Part shown: piece by piece, positions 51,501 to 63,237 of the stretch
Layout: each line of letters begins with the position of its first letter
Numbering within the stretch: the stretch's first letter is position 1
Assembly (NCBI GenBank): GCA_013398955.1
Contig: VWPU01018616.1
Location: 1-64,000 of the forward strand
DNA: 64,000 bases
DNA from: Callaeas wilsoni
Taxonomy: Eukaryota; Chordata; Aves; Passeriformes; Callaeidae
Reading direction: 5' to 3'
The notes under the pieces: model-generated
What the model was told of the DNA's origin: nothing
What the model saw: only the letters and a program-made list of their open reading frames with translations
Databases searched by the model: none
Position numbers and translations under genes: made by a program

Positions 51501-54500
51501 GAGTTTAAACAATATTAATGGTTAGTTAATGGCCTAATGAGTCAGCTACAAGCCATTTAGGCATGCAATGAACCTTTGCTTTTCAGTGACTCCTCTAATG
51601 AAAGATCTATATGAGCACCTGTCTACTGTCACAATAGAGATAGCAAGAGAGTCATCTAATCGATTGTGATGGTAAATCAATTGATCTGTAACCCTGTTTT
51701 CATACAGTGAAAAAGATATGGAGGAAAGGTTTTACTGTTCCCTTATTTCCAGCTGAATATCTATAAATAAAAGAGACAGTTCCCTATTTGAAAATATTCC
51801 CTTTATAACTGTGATTCAAAAGCAGAGAGAATCTGATTGATGTCCTATTTTATAGATGTGTCGGTTACTTTTGTCATTTCAGGAGATTTAAAGTTCTTAG
51901 AAATTAAATATATGATGCAGAACATCAGAGAGGCTTGCACTTCATTGTCATGTGTAAGGTTAAGGATTAAGATAAAGCTGATGTGTGCTCTACTTGTTCC
52001 TACCTCTGAACAACATCCAAAAAATGCAGCAGGAAGATTTAGAAAGAAATTTGGAAATGCCATTTATAAAGAAAAAGTCTTTGAACCTTCTTTTAAATAG
52101 AAACTGTGTTAAGCAATGCTTTAAGACAGCAGTCTATGATATTGATGCTTCTTTTATAGCCTGTTTCATGGTGTCCTGTGAGTTTCATCGCATATTTTTC
52201 CTTTTCAGTTTTGTCTTTGAACACACGGATTTTTTTATCTGTGTTATAATCACAAACTACCAAAACACCAGCTATCATGAAGGTGTGTGTTGATTCTTTC
52301 TAAGCACCTAATAGGATTTTATCCCTTTTTTTAAAATTAACTTCGTATTTTGGTTGTCTGATTCTTCTCCTATCCTCACATACCTCAAAAAAGGACAGTT
52401 TTCAGAAATATTAGTCAACCTATTCCTTTCTCCTTCAGAAAAAGCAAAGATCTTTATTTAAGGCACCCCAGAAGGGGCTCAAAACAGCAGTACACTTATG
52501 CAATGTTTTTAAATTTGAGGCTTTAATCTTGTAAGCAATTCAGTTCAAGGATTTTTGATACTGTGGTTGACACAAAGTAGTGTATTCTGTTGATGCTGCA
52601 TGCAACCTTGCAGCATGGGAGTTGCTGCCACTCTTTTTGTTCCAGTGTCACAGTGCCTCTTACTTGAAAGGTTGACTCTGATGCCGTATTGAAAACATCT
52701 AAGAAGAAGGGAGCCAAATTCAGCTTCCCTTTCCTCGCAGCTAGGAATCCTTGCTTTGTTAAATAGCTGACGTTTGATTGGGAGCTGTCACATTCACGAT
52801 AGCTGGGCAGGGGATAAACGTTTGCTGAGTGTACAGAATAGAGCGAAATGCCCGGTGTGAGTTTGTAACCCGAGGCAATGCCTGTGCTGCAGAAGGTGCC
52901 TGCAACTGTCCAGCTGACACGGAGCTGCCTCCGTGCATACACATGAACTGCTTTTGCCATGCAAAACAGTGCTCAACTTACCCGATAGGAATGGTCCCCT
53001 ATCCACACCAGCTGTCAAGGTGGGAACTCTTTGGGAAAAATGGTACTTGGCCCAGGCAAAAGCTCTTCTGGGACCACTTCAGTGACTCAACAGTATGAAC
53101 TCCTTGACTCTGTTCAATTTGGTGAGGGTAGGCAGAGCCTGAATACCTAAAATCAGACACTAGAAGACCCATTTATTTGGCTCACACCACTTTTATAAAT
53201 GCTTTTAATAGTCAGATTTTCAAAGCATTGCACCACATAATCAAAAAACAATCCTCCTGTCAGATGTCTCGCATGCCAAACTATATTCTCCTCACCTGCA
53301 AATGAATATCCTGTCTGACCATGTGACTATTCACTGACAACCCACAGTAACAGCCTGATCTGGCAGAACACACTAAATATCAGCAGCTTATAGATCTGAT
53401 ACCTCATGCAAAAACCTCTGATGCCTCTGTCCTCTCTGTTTCAAATCACACTATGGAGACATTCCTAAGTTCCTCTGACAATGATAGTACTGTATCATCC
53501 TTCAAATCTCTAGAAGACAGATTTAATATTCAAAACCAAATTCAAGTTAGTAGCTGTTGTGGGGAAGGGTCAGTGTGGATTATTTTGATTATTTGTTTGC
53601 CTGCTGGTTGAACTGACTACAGCCTGCAGATGATGACAACGTGAGCATCAGCTTGATAACAGAAAGCCAAGTACTTCAACCCAAAGAACTATCACACGAG
53701 GTTATTGCTTTAGCATTTCTGCTGATAGCAGTCATTGCTATAGATCACACAAACAGATGTGCAATCTCACTTCACATATTTGTTCCCCCATACTGTGTGA
53801 TACGGAGACTGATAGGAAAAAATAAGCCCAAAATTATTCTCAGATTAAAGCACTAGAAAGCAACCAAAACTATTCCCATACTTTTTTTTCCCCTAAAACC
53901 TCTCTACTGTTCTGCTGAGGCTAAAAAGAATTTATGTCAGACTATTTGGTATAACATCCAGCACAGCATACTTCAAGATTTATAGTTCCCTTTCCGTGGC
54001 TTTTAAAGTGTGCTTTAGCTGTTTTCCATATGGTCTTATCTCCCACATAGGATAAATTTGAATAGTATGATAAATTATATCCACTGATGTATCATGGAAA
54101 ATGTTTCTTCATGCCTGAAAAGGTCACTTTTTAATCAGGGAAAACACAGGCACAAGTAATCTTTTTTTCAAAGGCATCATCTACTTCCTACTGAAAATGT
54201 AGAACTTGGAGAGGACCTAGTGCCTGTATTTCAGGTTCAAGTTCAGGCAATAAGGCTGAATCTCCGTTATTAGCCTAGGGTCAGACCCTTAGGGTCAAAT
54301 CTGAGCTCAAGACTCAGCTGCCTAAGCATAGACATCCTACTGCATTTCATTTCCAAGACACAGGACTTGTAGATGAATCCACTGAATAAAGCTACAGAAC
54401 TACACGGACCTGGGATTTCTCCAGTTACATACAGTACTCACCTAAAATTAGATAAGTTTGTCCACATGTGAGACGGCCATGAATCAATGAAGATCAGAAG

Positions 54501-55058
54501 TGCATGTCAGGAGCCTGACATTCCCTCTGCACCTCTAGAGGACATGGATGCCTTACCAAGGATCATATCTTTCAGTCCCATCTGAAAATCTTGGACTACA
54601 CATGGACAGCTGCATGAAGTGTAATGATGAAAATAAATAATAGGGGCAGAATTTAGATATGACACAAACATCTGGTGGCATGTTAGACACCATATGATTA
54701 TGAGACTTTAGACATCCTAGTTAGTGTCAAACTGCTGTCCCAGAAGGACACAGGCCTCCCATGGGTCCTACACAATATCCCTAAACTAATTCATATGTAA
54801 TGACCAGTTCAGATATGGGAATTTAGGGCTTTTACCTACAAATGTACTTTCTGGGCTAATTGAGATGTTCTAGGGCAGATGTATGTGATTTAGTGATCTG
54901 ACATAAAACTATGATCTCTGAAGAGATTTGGCATATAAACATTACTGTTTACAGGGCATTCACTTGCTTCAGTAGGAAGCTGGGGCTAAAGACCCTTTAA
55001 CAGCTCTTGGTTACAGTAGTACTCTTTGTATACACTGTAGTCCATGTCTGAACTAACA

Positions 55059-55108
55059 CATTAAATGATGTGAGCCTCGCAGTCATTAAATGATGTGAGC
55101 CTCACAGT
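55059..55108. repeat. Tandem duplication, 25-bp unit, two copies
   Basis: CATTAAATGATGTGAGCCTC plus GCAGT is followed by the same 25 bases with one G-to-A change at a CpG. Confidence 0.95.
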
Positions 55109-55630
55109 GGCCTTTATCTTACATGGGGGCCTGCAGCTAGAGGCACAGTCCACAGTAAACAGTATAATATTTCCTTCCTTTTCCACAAATTTACATAATT
55201 CTAGGACAGTGACTATTTTGTTGCTTAACCCAATAGGCCGTCAGTTTCCAAATAGAAATATTACTATCTTCTAAGTGCCATATTAAAAAATTTTACATTG
55301 ATATTTATTGCTCTTCACATATTTCGGTTCATCAAACAGCATTAAAAAGCTGTGGACTTGGCTATCAGAAATATCAGTCAATATATTTATCTTTTCTGAA
55401 GTCATCGGGTCAAGCACCTTATGAATATTCCACCTACAGTCACATAAACTGTGTACTGTATCTTGAGAAAACCAATCCCTGGAACCGGCAGAGCAAACAC
55501 CAGTGTAAAGTGAGACATCTAAACACCTGACTAGAAATTCCTTTTTGTGTCCTTTCAGCTCTTACAGGGATGGTTAGCACAAAAAAAAGAGACATCCTGT
55601 TTCTTGGTACACTCCAAGTTCAGTTATATT

Positions 55631-55694
55631 CAGGTGTACCTATATGAATAGAGAAAGTTATTTACAGGTGTATCTGTATGAATAGAGAAAGTTT
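55631..55694. repeat. Tandem duplication, 34-bp unit, two copies
   Basis: Both copies start CAGGTGTA and share TATGAATAGAGAAAGTT; they differ at a few positions (ACCTA against TCTG). Confidence 0.92.
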
Positions 55695-56572
55695 TCTTTG
55701 ATGTTAATACAGTATCAGTTTATCCCTCAGAAGGATAAAAATAGTTTTAATCCATAAATGCTAGCAGGTTTTCCTTATATTTAATGGTTCTATGAATTTA
55801 GTCTTTTTCATTTAAGTTTTCTAGCCAATTAACTTGGCCAATGAAGTTTCTATCAATATCAGAAAAGACTAGGTTTAGCTAATTCACCAGCCTTTTTTAT
55901 AAAAGTGTAGTTCAAAAAACTGATCCAATTATCCCCCCTCATGGATCTCTCCCTCACCTTTTTCTCCCCACAGTGCTCCACTTCATCCTTTTGTTTTTGA
56001 GGAAAGGGCAATGACATGTAAGAAGAAATAGTAGCTCATCTGTTATTGATGAAGAAGCAGTACGTAAAGATAACCTGTGATCTCCCGGAAGACCACACTG
56101 AAGTCAGATGGCACTCTCTGATTTGTATTCTCATTTCATACTTATCCTCAAGGAGTCAGGACTTCATCTCACACAGAAAAGTTTTTCATATGTATTAAGT
56201 TTTATTTGAGTTGTTCTATACCTTTTTGTTCAGAATTTCACTATCGTCTGCCAGCATAGACCTCCTTTCATAGGACAAAACTGTGTTACCTCTTTGAAAA
56301 GAGATGTTAATTGGAAATACCACTAAGACATTAGAGAAGCAAAACCCATCAGTTCAGTCTCACTAGTTAAATCAGTGTGGCTTTTGTCAGGGCAGTGGGT
56401 TGACCTTGACTGTGTTCCAGGTGCCTGCTAAGCTGCTCTACCACTCCCCTTCCTCAAGAGGACAGGGGAGGCAGAAGAAATGATAAGAAGCCTGTGGGCT
56501 GATATAAGGAAGGAGATCACTCAGCAATTATCATAACAAGCACAACAGATTGAGCTTGGGAAATTAATTTAA

Positions 56573-56578
56573 TTTATT
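56573..56578 (-). promoter_or_regulatory. Poly(A) signal AATAAA of LTR copy D
   Basis: GGCAATAAATTAAATT on the sense strand, in the equivalent position to the signal of copy B and to the diverged ATTAAATTAAACTAATT segment of copy A. Confidence 0.6.
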
Positions 56579-56665
56579 GCCAATCAAATCAGAGTGGCAT
56601 AATGAGAAAGAAGAAAAAAATGTAAAATAATTTCACCCCACTCTCCATCATTCCCAGGCTCAGCT

Positions 56666-56881
56666 TCATTCCTGACTCCTATGCTTCCTTCCCCTGAGCA
56701 GCAGAGTGATGGAGAATGGGGCTGCAGTCAGTTCATTGTGTGTTCTCTCTGTCACTCCTTCTTCCTCACACTCTTCCTCTGCCCCAGCATGAGGTCCCAC
56801 GCATGGGACACGGTCTTCCACTAACCTCTCCAATGTGAATCCTTCCCATGAGCTGCAGTTCTTCCAGAACTGCTCCATCAT
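56666..56881 (-). CDS. LTR-internal open frame (71 codons), sense strand of LTR D
   Basis: It contains QFWKNCSSWEG near its start, which parallels QFWEDC and KFTKNCLLWEGP of the 181-codon frame in LTR B, then a Glu-rich segment. The matching upstream part (IPLQPM) is in another frame of copy D, so the ancestral frame is broken here by stops and indels. No domain recognised; not a host gene. Confidence 0.2.
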   Translation of the reverse strand: MMEQFWKNCSSWEGFTLERLVEDRVPCVGPHAGAEEECEEEGVTERTHNELTAAPFSITLLLRGRKHRSQE

Positions 56882-57301
56882 GAGTCTACTCCATGGGGAT
56901 CAGTCTTTCAGAACACATTGTTCCACTTTGGTTCCCCACCACGATCACAGGTCTTGCCATCGAACCTGCTCCGGTGTGGGCTCCTCTCCACAGGCTGCAG
57001 TTCCTGCCAGGAACCTGCTCAGGTATGGGCCCTCCCATAGGCTGCAGCTTCTTTCAGGGCACATCCATGTGCTCCCACGTGAAGTCCTCCATGGGCTGGA
57101 GGTGGATACCTGCTTCACCAGAGACTTACATGGGCTGCAAGGGGATAGCCTACCTCACCATGGTCCTCACCATGGGCTGCAGGGGAATCTCTGCTCCAGT
57201 CCCTGGAGCACTGCCTCCTTCTGCACATTGGTGTGTGCAGGGCTGTTTCTCTCATATATTCTCACTCTCCCAGCTGCTGTTGTGCTGCAGTTTTTGACCC
57301 T

Positions 57302-57310
57302 CTTAAATAT
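57302..57310 (-). promoter_or_regulatory. TATA box of LTR copy D
   Basis: ATATTTAAG on the minus strand, preceded by CTGTGATGCC and followed by AGGGTC, the same context as the TATA of copy A on the plus strand. Confidence 0.55.
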
Positions 57311-57430
57311 GGCATCACAGAGGAGCTTGTTTACACACACTAACCACCATAATAAGGCTCAACTCTAGGATCTGGCGTTAATTAATGTAAGGTCCGAGTG
57401 AAGGCTTCCAAGTCCTCTTCTATTAATTAT

Positions 57431-58015
57431 CAGATTATAGCTTGATCAGGATGCCTCTGTAAAGGCAAAAGATCCATACCACCCATCAGGCAATAGGTGT
57501 TCTATCACTTGATTCTGGTTCGTGGTCTCTTGATTTCTTACTGGTTTGCACTGTCACTGGGCTGAAGTTATCTCATTCTTTTGGATATGTTTCCTTGGCC
57601 CTTATTGTCTTCATTCCACTCACATCTGCCAGATGCAGCTGGCTGTGTGACTTTAGATCCTAGTGTTAAGCTAGTAATGGTAAATGAGAATATTCAGACA
57701 GAAGAATACATTTTTAAAAAATTCTCTATGAGAGTACTCCCTTTTATGTTTTTTGAGGGAATCCTGTCCATATATAGATGGGATTTTTTATGAGGACTCT
57801 TAAATAACTTTGTACAGATTTTCTAAACATATTACAGTTTTGAGAATTGCTCTCAGAGAACATGTTTGTCAATGCGTAGTTGAGCTCATTTTGGCAATGA
57901 TTTTGCCTGCTGTTTTTGATGAAATGTATAAGAGTACCAAAACACCTATACAAAGAAGGATTAATGCCAGAATCAGGGTAACCCGTTCTATTTTAAGAAG
58001 ATATAGAAAATCGTC
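57431..58015 (-). pseudogene. Possible env remnant of the provirus
   Basis: This lies between the integrase end and LTR D, where env belongs in a gammaretrovirus. Reading the minus strand, 57872-58015 is stop-free for 48 codons and includes a 20-residue hydrophobic segment (57923-57982; VTLILALILL at its start), as a signal peptide or membrane anchor would. Near 57470-57500 a frame reads LLPDGWY, like the LPDGWYW-type motif of some gammaretroviral Env surface subunits (recalled). Stops and frameshifts are everywhere and the length is far below a full env, so large parts are deleted. The position is the strongest argument; the protein matches are weak. Confidence 0.35.
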
Positions 58016-58247
58016 TTAATCCGATAATAAAACATAAAAAAGTCTTGTGGCTAACTCTTCTGCACTGGGGAGTTGGTGCCACCTGCATGTATCTGGCTTT
58101 GTCTTTTCTGGCTATAGTTTCCCAGCTCCAGTGTTGTTTTTCTCAGTGACCTTTTATGGCAGGATAACCAATTTTAATCTCTGAGGCAGGATTGACAGAG
58201 TACTGCAGGGTCAATGGTGGTCAATCTAACTGATTTTTCTTGGGAAG

Positions 58248-58853
58248 TTATTCAACATGGAAGAGGTAGACCCAGTTATACTTTTCTGCAACCTTTACAG
58301 CAATACCAGAAGTTAATAACACAGTATACAAACCCTCCCATTTAAGGTCCAGTGGACTTTTATCAATATTGCATATCCAGACTGGGTTGCATTCCAGCTG
58401 CTAGTGGTTGAAACAATCTGGCTTGTGCTGTATTTTCTTGTAGGTCTTTTTGTATCACAAATACAACTTTGGTAATTGATCCACCTCGATCTAAGATGCT
58501 GGTCCTAATGAAGACAAAGGTCCTAGGAACAGCTAAAGTGTCTGCCTGCCAAACACCATTTCTACTGGTGACAACCCTAGAGTTTAGTGAAGGGTATTTC
58601 TAATATTCCATAGCACTATTTCTAAAACTTCAGGTCATTTCAAGCCTACCTGACTACGAGTTTAACCTTCTTTATTTTTGAGAGTCCTACTCATTCTTTG
58701 TACAGGTCCTGAGGACTGTGGATGATATGAAAAATTTAGCTGTCACTGTATTCCCAAAATTTTATAGATATCGTTTAACATTCCTGTTGAAAAATGAGAA
58801 CCTCTGTCTTATTCCATGGTTTCAGGTATTCCTCACCTGTGAATGATTTCCCG
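58248..58853 (-). pseudogene. pol: Integrase (pol C-terminal) remnant, gammaretrovirus-like endogenous retrovirus
   Basis: Integrase inserts retroviral DNA into the host chromosome. Minus frame 58662-58853 reads REIIHR, GIPETM, DRGSHF, ILGI, SYHPQSSGPVQRM in the order of the gammaretroviral catalytic core (family pattern: FG.P....SDNGP.F...LLGI.W..H..YRPQSSGQVERMNR). The Asp (58806-58808) and the position of the catalytic Glu (58698-58700) are separated by exactly 35 codons, but Glu is Gln (CAA). Next come LSPVEMVFGR (58540-58583 region), like the L.P.E...G motif after the core, and at 58248-58340 a C-terminal domain segment reading TVLLTSGIAVKVA then NWVYLFHVE and a stop, like the WKGPYTVLLTTPTALKV...W.H.SHVK of this class. 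In-frame stops, frameshifts and the lost Glu make it non-functional. Gag, protease, reverse transcriptase and the zinc-binding domain are absent or unrecognisable. Confidence 0.85.
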
Positions 58854-61800
58854 TACGTAGGCTTTGGAAATCATATCAAGTAATGAACAGTGTATCTTTT
58901 AGGTAGCTTGGGTATCACAATTATCACTTTTACAGCTTGCTGGCCCCCAGCATCCCCCAAGGAACAATTACTAAACTCTTGGCCTTAATACACGCTAGCG
59001 TTGGAAATATGAAATGTAAGACAGGATATTTGCTATCTTTTATAATATCCTGTTTGGTCACCTTTTCTAATAATGCTTTGGAGAATGCACTCGTTGTGCA
59101 GAAGGCACATTGCTTAGGGGGTGAACTTATCCATATTTCCTGAATAGAGAGGTAAATATCAGCAAGTGCCACAGAACTGTGTCAGACAAAAGAAGCCATA
59201 TATAACTATCTTTACATTCTCTGACTGTCTTGAACTTAAATGCTTGCTTTGTAAAAGTGAGATTTTGGGAACCTGTAATGGTGAGAAGATTTTAAAAGTA
59301 CTAACAAGGTCTAGACACATTTAGAAGTGCAAAACTCCAGAACAAATCCACTAAAAGCAATGAAGTTTATTAAAACTCATACCTGAAATAAAAGCTCTTA
59401 TGCAGAGAAATGCTCTGCAGGCATGAGGGGGAAAAAAGAAAAAGAAAACAAAATCCAAACAAACAAAACCCCAGTTTTTACATTCACTAACAATAACACT
59501 ATAATGTCTATCTGCATGGTCGGTTAGTGACAGTGTCACTAGGCTGAGACTTTCCATAAAACTCAAAGGAATTTTAAGCAGCCAAAACAAGCTAATTTCT
59601 TTTTCTTACTGTCAGTGTTCATCTAGATGCATTTCTTGTTGAAGGTCAGTAAAATTCTCTCACTATCTCTATTTCTTCAATGTTATAAATTGTTTTGAGT
59701 AATTGCATACTATCAATAAAAATATTCAAAAATATCTTAAAACATAGATAACTATGAAATACCTTTCAATATTCAGATAAGCAAAAGGTTGGATATACCA
59801 TTCACAGCAAAGTGAATGATTAAAAAGCCATTTGTTCTTTACACAGCCTTACATTTAGCAAATTTGAAATTTTGTTTTAATATCAATAATTCCCTTTAAA
59901 AACACATTTGTCAGAGAATATTACAGAGAGCATCTAAGATGTACTTTTAATTTGAAACTATGGCTATTTGTACCAACACTAATTCTAAAAGTTCAGTTCA
60001 GTTCATCAGCTCAAAGAAAGATATATCCATGTGGGTCCAATCAACATGACTTACTTTTTTAATTTCACATATCGGCTACCTGAAGCAATGAACTAAACTG
60101 AGTGGTCCTCTGCAGTCCTCAGGCTGCAAAATGTTGAGAGCAGAAAGCATTACTCTAATTATTTCAACAAAAAACAAATTACTGACACTAGTAACCTTCT
60201 GTGGAGCTGAATAGAAGCAGAAGTTAATAAGAGTACCGAGACAAGCATAGTCAAAACTTACCATAACAAAAATATTGGATGAAGCCCTACAGATCACCTG
60301 CTCTGGGAGACATAAAAGCACTGAAGTTACTGTTAACTCATTTTAGGTTTGTCTACATGAATATCCCACATCCATAAAGAAATTAATATGAGGGGTTGGG
60401 TTTTAACTGCTGATACAAACATCTCCTGGAGATGTTTTCTCCCTCACTGGACATTCACTGTTCCTTTTGATGCAGCCAGTTGTTATACATACGGAGTGCC
60501 AGTCAGAAATACTTCTGATGTTCCTTTGAAACCATTTGTAAGACATTTATACATCATACTTTGTCTGTTATATCAGACTAGGAGATATGTTTATAGGATC
60601 AGTAAGGTATCTCACAATGGATTCACATTGCTGGCAGCTGTTGATTGACTAGAAAACTTACAAGAACCATAATTAAGTGAAGAACTAGGATTCCACATAC
60701 AGAGAAAGTCTTGGAAATTTAGAGTACGCCTTCAGAAATCCATCATGTGCTGACTCACTGTGTATAGCAAGTAATAGCAGAAGGAATACTGGAAAAGAAA
60801 GCTTTAAAAATCAATTTGTATCTTCTTTATAGCAAATTGATTCTTTTTCGTTTTTAAAATCAAACATACACACACAAAAAAAAAAGAACCACAGAAAAAT
60901 TCTAAATAGGTCATCCCTGAGTTGTTCAAAATTCTTGGCAATGAGAGGTGCAAAGAAAGAGTTTGAAGTGGTAACAGAATTTGCTAGAGTGTCTACTCCA
61001 GTACCACCCTTTTTAAATTTATAGTGTTACTGCCATTCCCACAAAAGTAAATACCAAGAGAGAGGGGTCCTTCAAATATGCTAAACCTAGTTAAATAAGT
61101 AGATTTCTAGTTTTTTATCTTATTGGTTAATTTCAGCCTGAAAATTTGGCCTGGCAGAGTTGGTAAAACCATTTATTTAGTGAAGGGTAAATGAGATCAC
61201 TGTATAATCAAAGAAAAAGGAAATTGTACAAAATCCTTTGGTAAAACTATTTGTATCATGCTTATCCATTACAAATTAGTTTTAATACTTCTGTTACATG
61301 TCATTACTGAAACTTTTTCAGCTAATTGTTGTGATTTTCCCATCACTATTTTTTGAGGGAAATGCACCTTAACATCCTAACGAGTATACTCTACAAGTGT
61401 GGTTTTGCCATCTTTAAAAGATATGCTGTTGTTGGATTGTGCCCCTCATCATTTAATTCACTGTAGCAAAACAGGTACAGATTGCATACAGTTCTCGTAA
61501 AGAGGCAGTGGAATATTGCAATCTTGTTTTTAAGACCTTAGACTCTGCATGGGATTCACCACACCAAATGTCAAGACTGGGAATTTTTTTCTCTGCTTGG
61601 TCCCCCCAGGCTCCTCTTACAGTCACTGGAGAGAAATCATAACTTCTTGAGCAGATACTTGCTAAAGCAGACGTCTAAAATAGATGGGATGAATTGCCTC
61701 TAGAAGTGGCTATTGCTTTCCACTGACTGTAAAGGGATCCCAGGTGACAAGTTCAGAAGTAGATGGCTACTGTTAGGAGGTATCAATCCAAATATACTTG

Positions 61801-63158
61801 TAAAGAATTGTCATGTGTGAAGTGCACACCAGTTTACTAGGAGATTTTTTATGCATTTACAGGTGAAGGGAAAAAATAATAGAACAAAAAAACAAACATC
61901 AGGCGTGAAATTTTGAAAAAGTAGGGTTAGTATGCCTTTGAATTTGGGATAAAGAGCTGAAATATTTTAACTTTCTTTTGGTGCTTATGTTATGTATGGA
62001 TGTAAAATATGTAAACACCTTTATGAACAATCGGTTGGAGACACATCTGCCAATGTCATTTCTGCACATAAAATTGATAATTTTAGGTGTACATTTCTAA
62101 ATTCTATATAAGTTCCTTTCACTAATTTTTCTTAGGGTGAACCAACCCATAGGAAATACTACCTTCGGGCACTAATGAAGAATATAAAATATCTTAATCT
62201 GGTGGTAAAGGCATGCGTAGTTTGGGAACTGCAATTAGACTACAGGGAATCTTAATGGGAAGAGGAATACCAGAAAAGCTAATGATGAAATAATTTATTG
62301 GAGTCAGCAGATTGATTAAAAATAATGCTTTTTTTTATTTTCACAAAAGGGAAAGCAGTAATGAAATCATGTGGGTTCAAGGGTTGTCAGAACTGGTAGC
62401 ACTGTGCTTCTTTATCTGAAGGTATTGCAGTCACAAGGGAGAAAAATAGGTAAAATTTGAGACATCAGCTCCCACAGAATTTAACTGCTGGCAACGAGCT
62501 GATCTTGGTAAGTAATTTAATGAAATTGCCTGGTGCCCAAAGAAACTAACTGCAGTTAAAAGCTGGCTGACCAGATTCGCTTCAGAAAAGATACCTCTCA
62601 AAGCAGTGGTGTTTAGGGAAACACAAGTGGATTGTACCTGTGCTATTGCCAAAAATGTATAGCCAGACAGCATCATGATGGTCAATATTTGCACACGTAC
62701 AGGTCTTCAAAGGCACATGCCTAGAAATGATCTAACAATCCTGATTGATTGATGCTCTGATCCCCAGTCCCTGAAGTGCTGCTTCTGGAAATTATATACA
62801 AATACCATGGTCTGTGTTAGCTCAAAGTGCCGGCAGGTAAGCCAGGTACAGTATTTTGGGAATATACACAAGCACCAGCTGCTACTTGCTATCTATTCTT
62901 TAAACCATCTGGTTTGGAGCATACACTACAGAGCACAAAATTCAGGTTATTGCTTGATCAATTCTGCCATCTAATGACTGCGTTCAGACAGCGCTTTCCA
63001 CTACTGCTTCCTGCTAGTTTTTAACTGAATCAGACTTTCTTCTATCTGGCATATATTTCTATTCCATCTCGGGTTCTGTAGCAGGGACTGTTGTGCTCCA
63101 GTAAGAGATATAACCATACTGCAAAAATGTAATCCTTCCTGTGGTTTCTTTACTCCAG
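58854..63158. other. Unassigned sequence; left end may hold more provirus
   Basis: An 80-codon stop-free minus stretch (58930-59172) lies just upstream, on the sense strand, of the integrase remnant and could be further pol sequence, but I could not align it to RNase H or the integrase N-terminus. From 59200 on I recognise no repeat or gene; frames are short and AT-biased. Confidence 0.45.
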
Positions 63159-63237
63159 AAAGTGAAGTAGGTAGGTTCCCTGCAGTGCTGTGTGACTGCA
63201 GCTCAGAGGAGACGCTGCTATGAGTCAAGACCACCTG
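63159..63237 (+). other. Candidate exon with short coding start
   Basis: A pyrimidine-rich tract ending TTTCTTTACTCCAG (to 63158) precedes a 79-base GC-richer segment that ends CCACCTG and is followed by GTAAGT (63238-63243), a consensus splice donor. Inside, an ATG at 63220 opens a frame MSQDHL that runs into the donor in phase 0. This could be a 5' exon of a gene continuing beyond the window, a lncRNA exon, or chance: both splice motifs are short. No matching downstream acceptor is evident in the remaining 760 bases. Confidence 0.25.

Larger units (their letters stand above)
48518..56391. other. Eight kilobases without a recognised gene or transposon
   Basis: Mostly AT-rich. A less AT-rich patch at 52600-53100 has overlapping open frames (145 codons minus, 89 codons plus) without recognisable domains. 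Two tandem duplications lie at 55059-55108 and 55631-55694. Confidence 0.5.
56392..57430 (-). mobile_element. LTR copy D, probable 3' LTR of a provirus remnant
   Basis: Plus-strand landmarks follow copy B and are better preserved: CAGTGGGTTGACC, GACAGGGGAGGCAG, GAGATCACTCAGCAATTATC, TAATTTATTGCC, CAGTCAGTTCATTGTG, repeated CTGCTCC and GGGCTGCAG units, GGGGAATCTCTGCTCC, TTCTCTCATATATTCTCAC, CTTAAATATGGCATCACAG. On the sense strand the TATA box is at 57302-57310 and AATAAA at 56573-56578. The U3 beyond the TATA is shortened or diverged, so the right end is approximate. Retroviral env and integrase traces lie to the right on the same strand, so on the minus strand this LTR is downstream of them, the place of a 3' LTR. 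No second LTR is seen at the other end. Confidence 0.8.

Noticed and set aside
57810..58019. 69-codon plus frame
   Set aside because: It is antisense to the provirus remnant, opposite the hydrophobic env-like segment.
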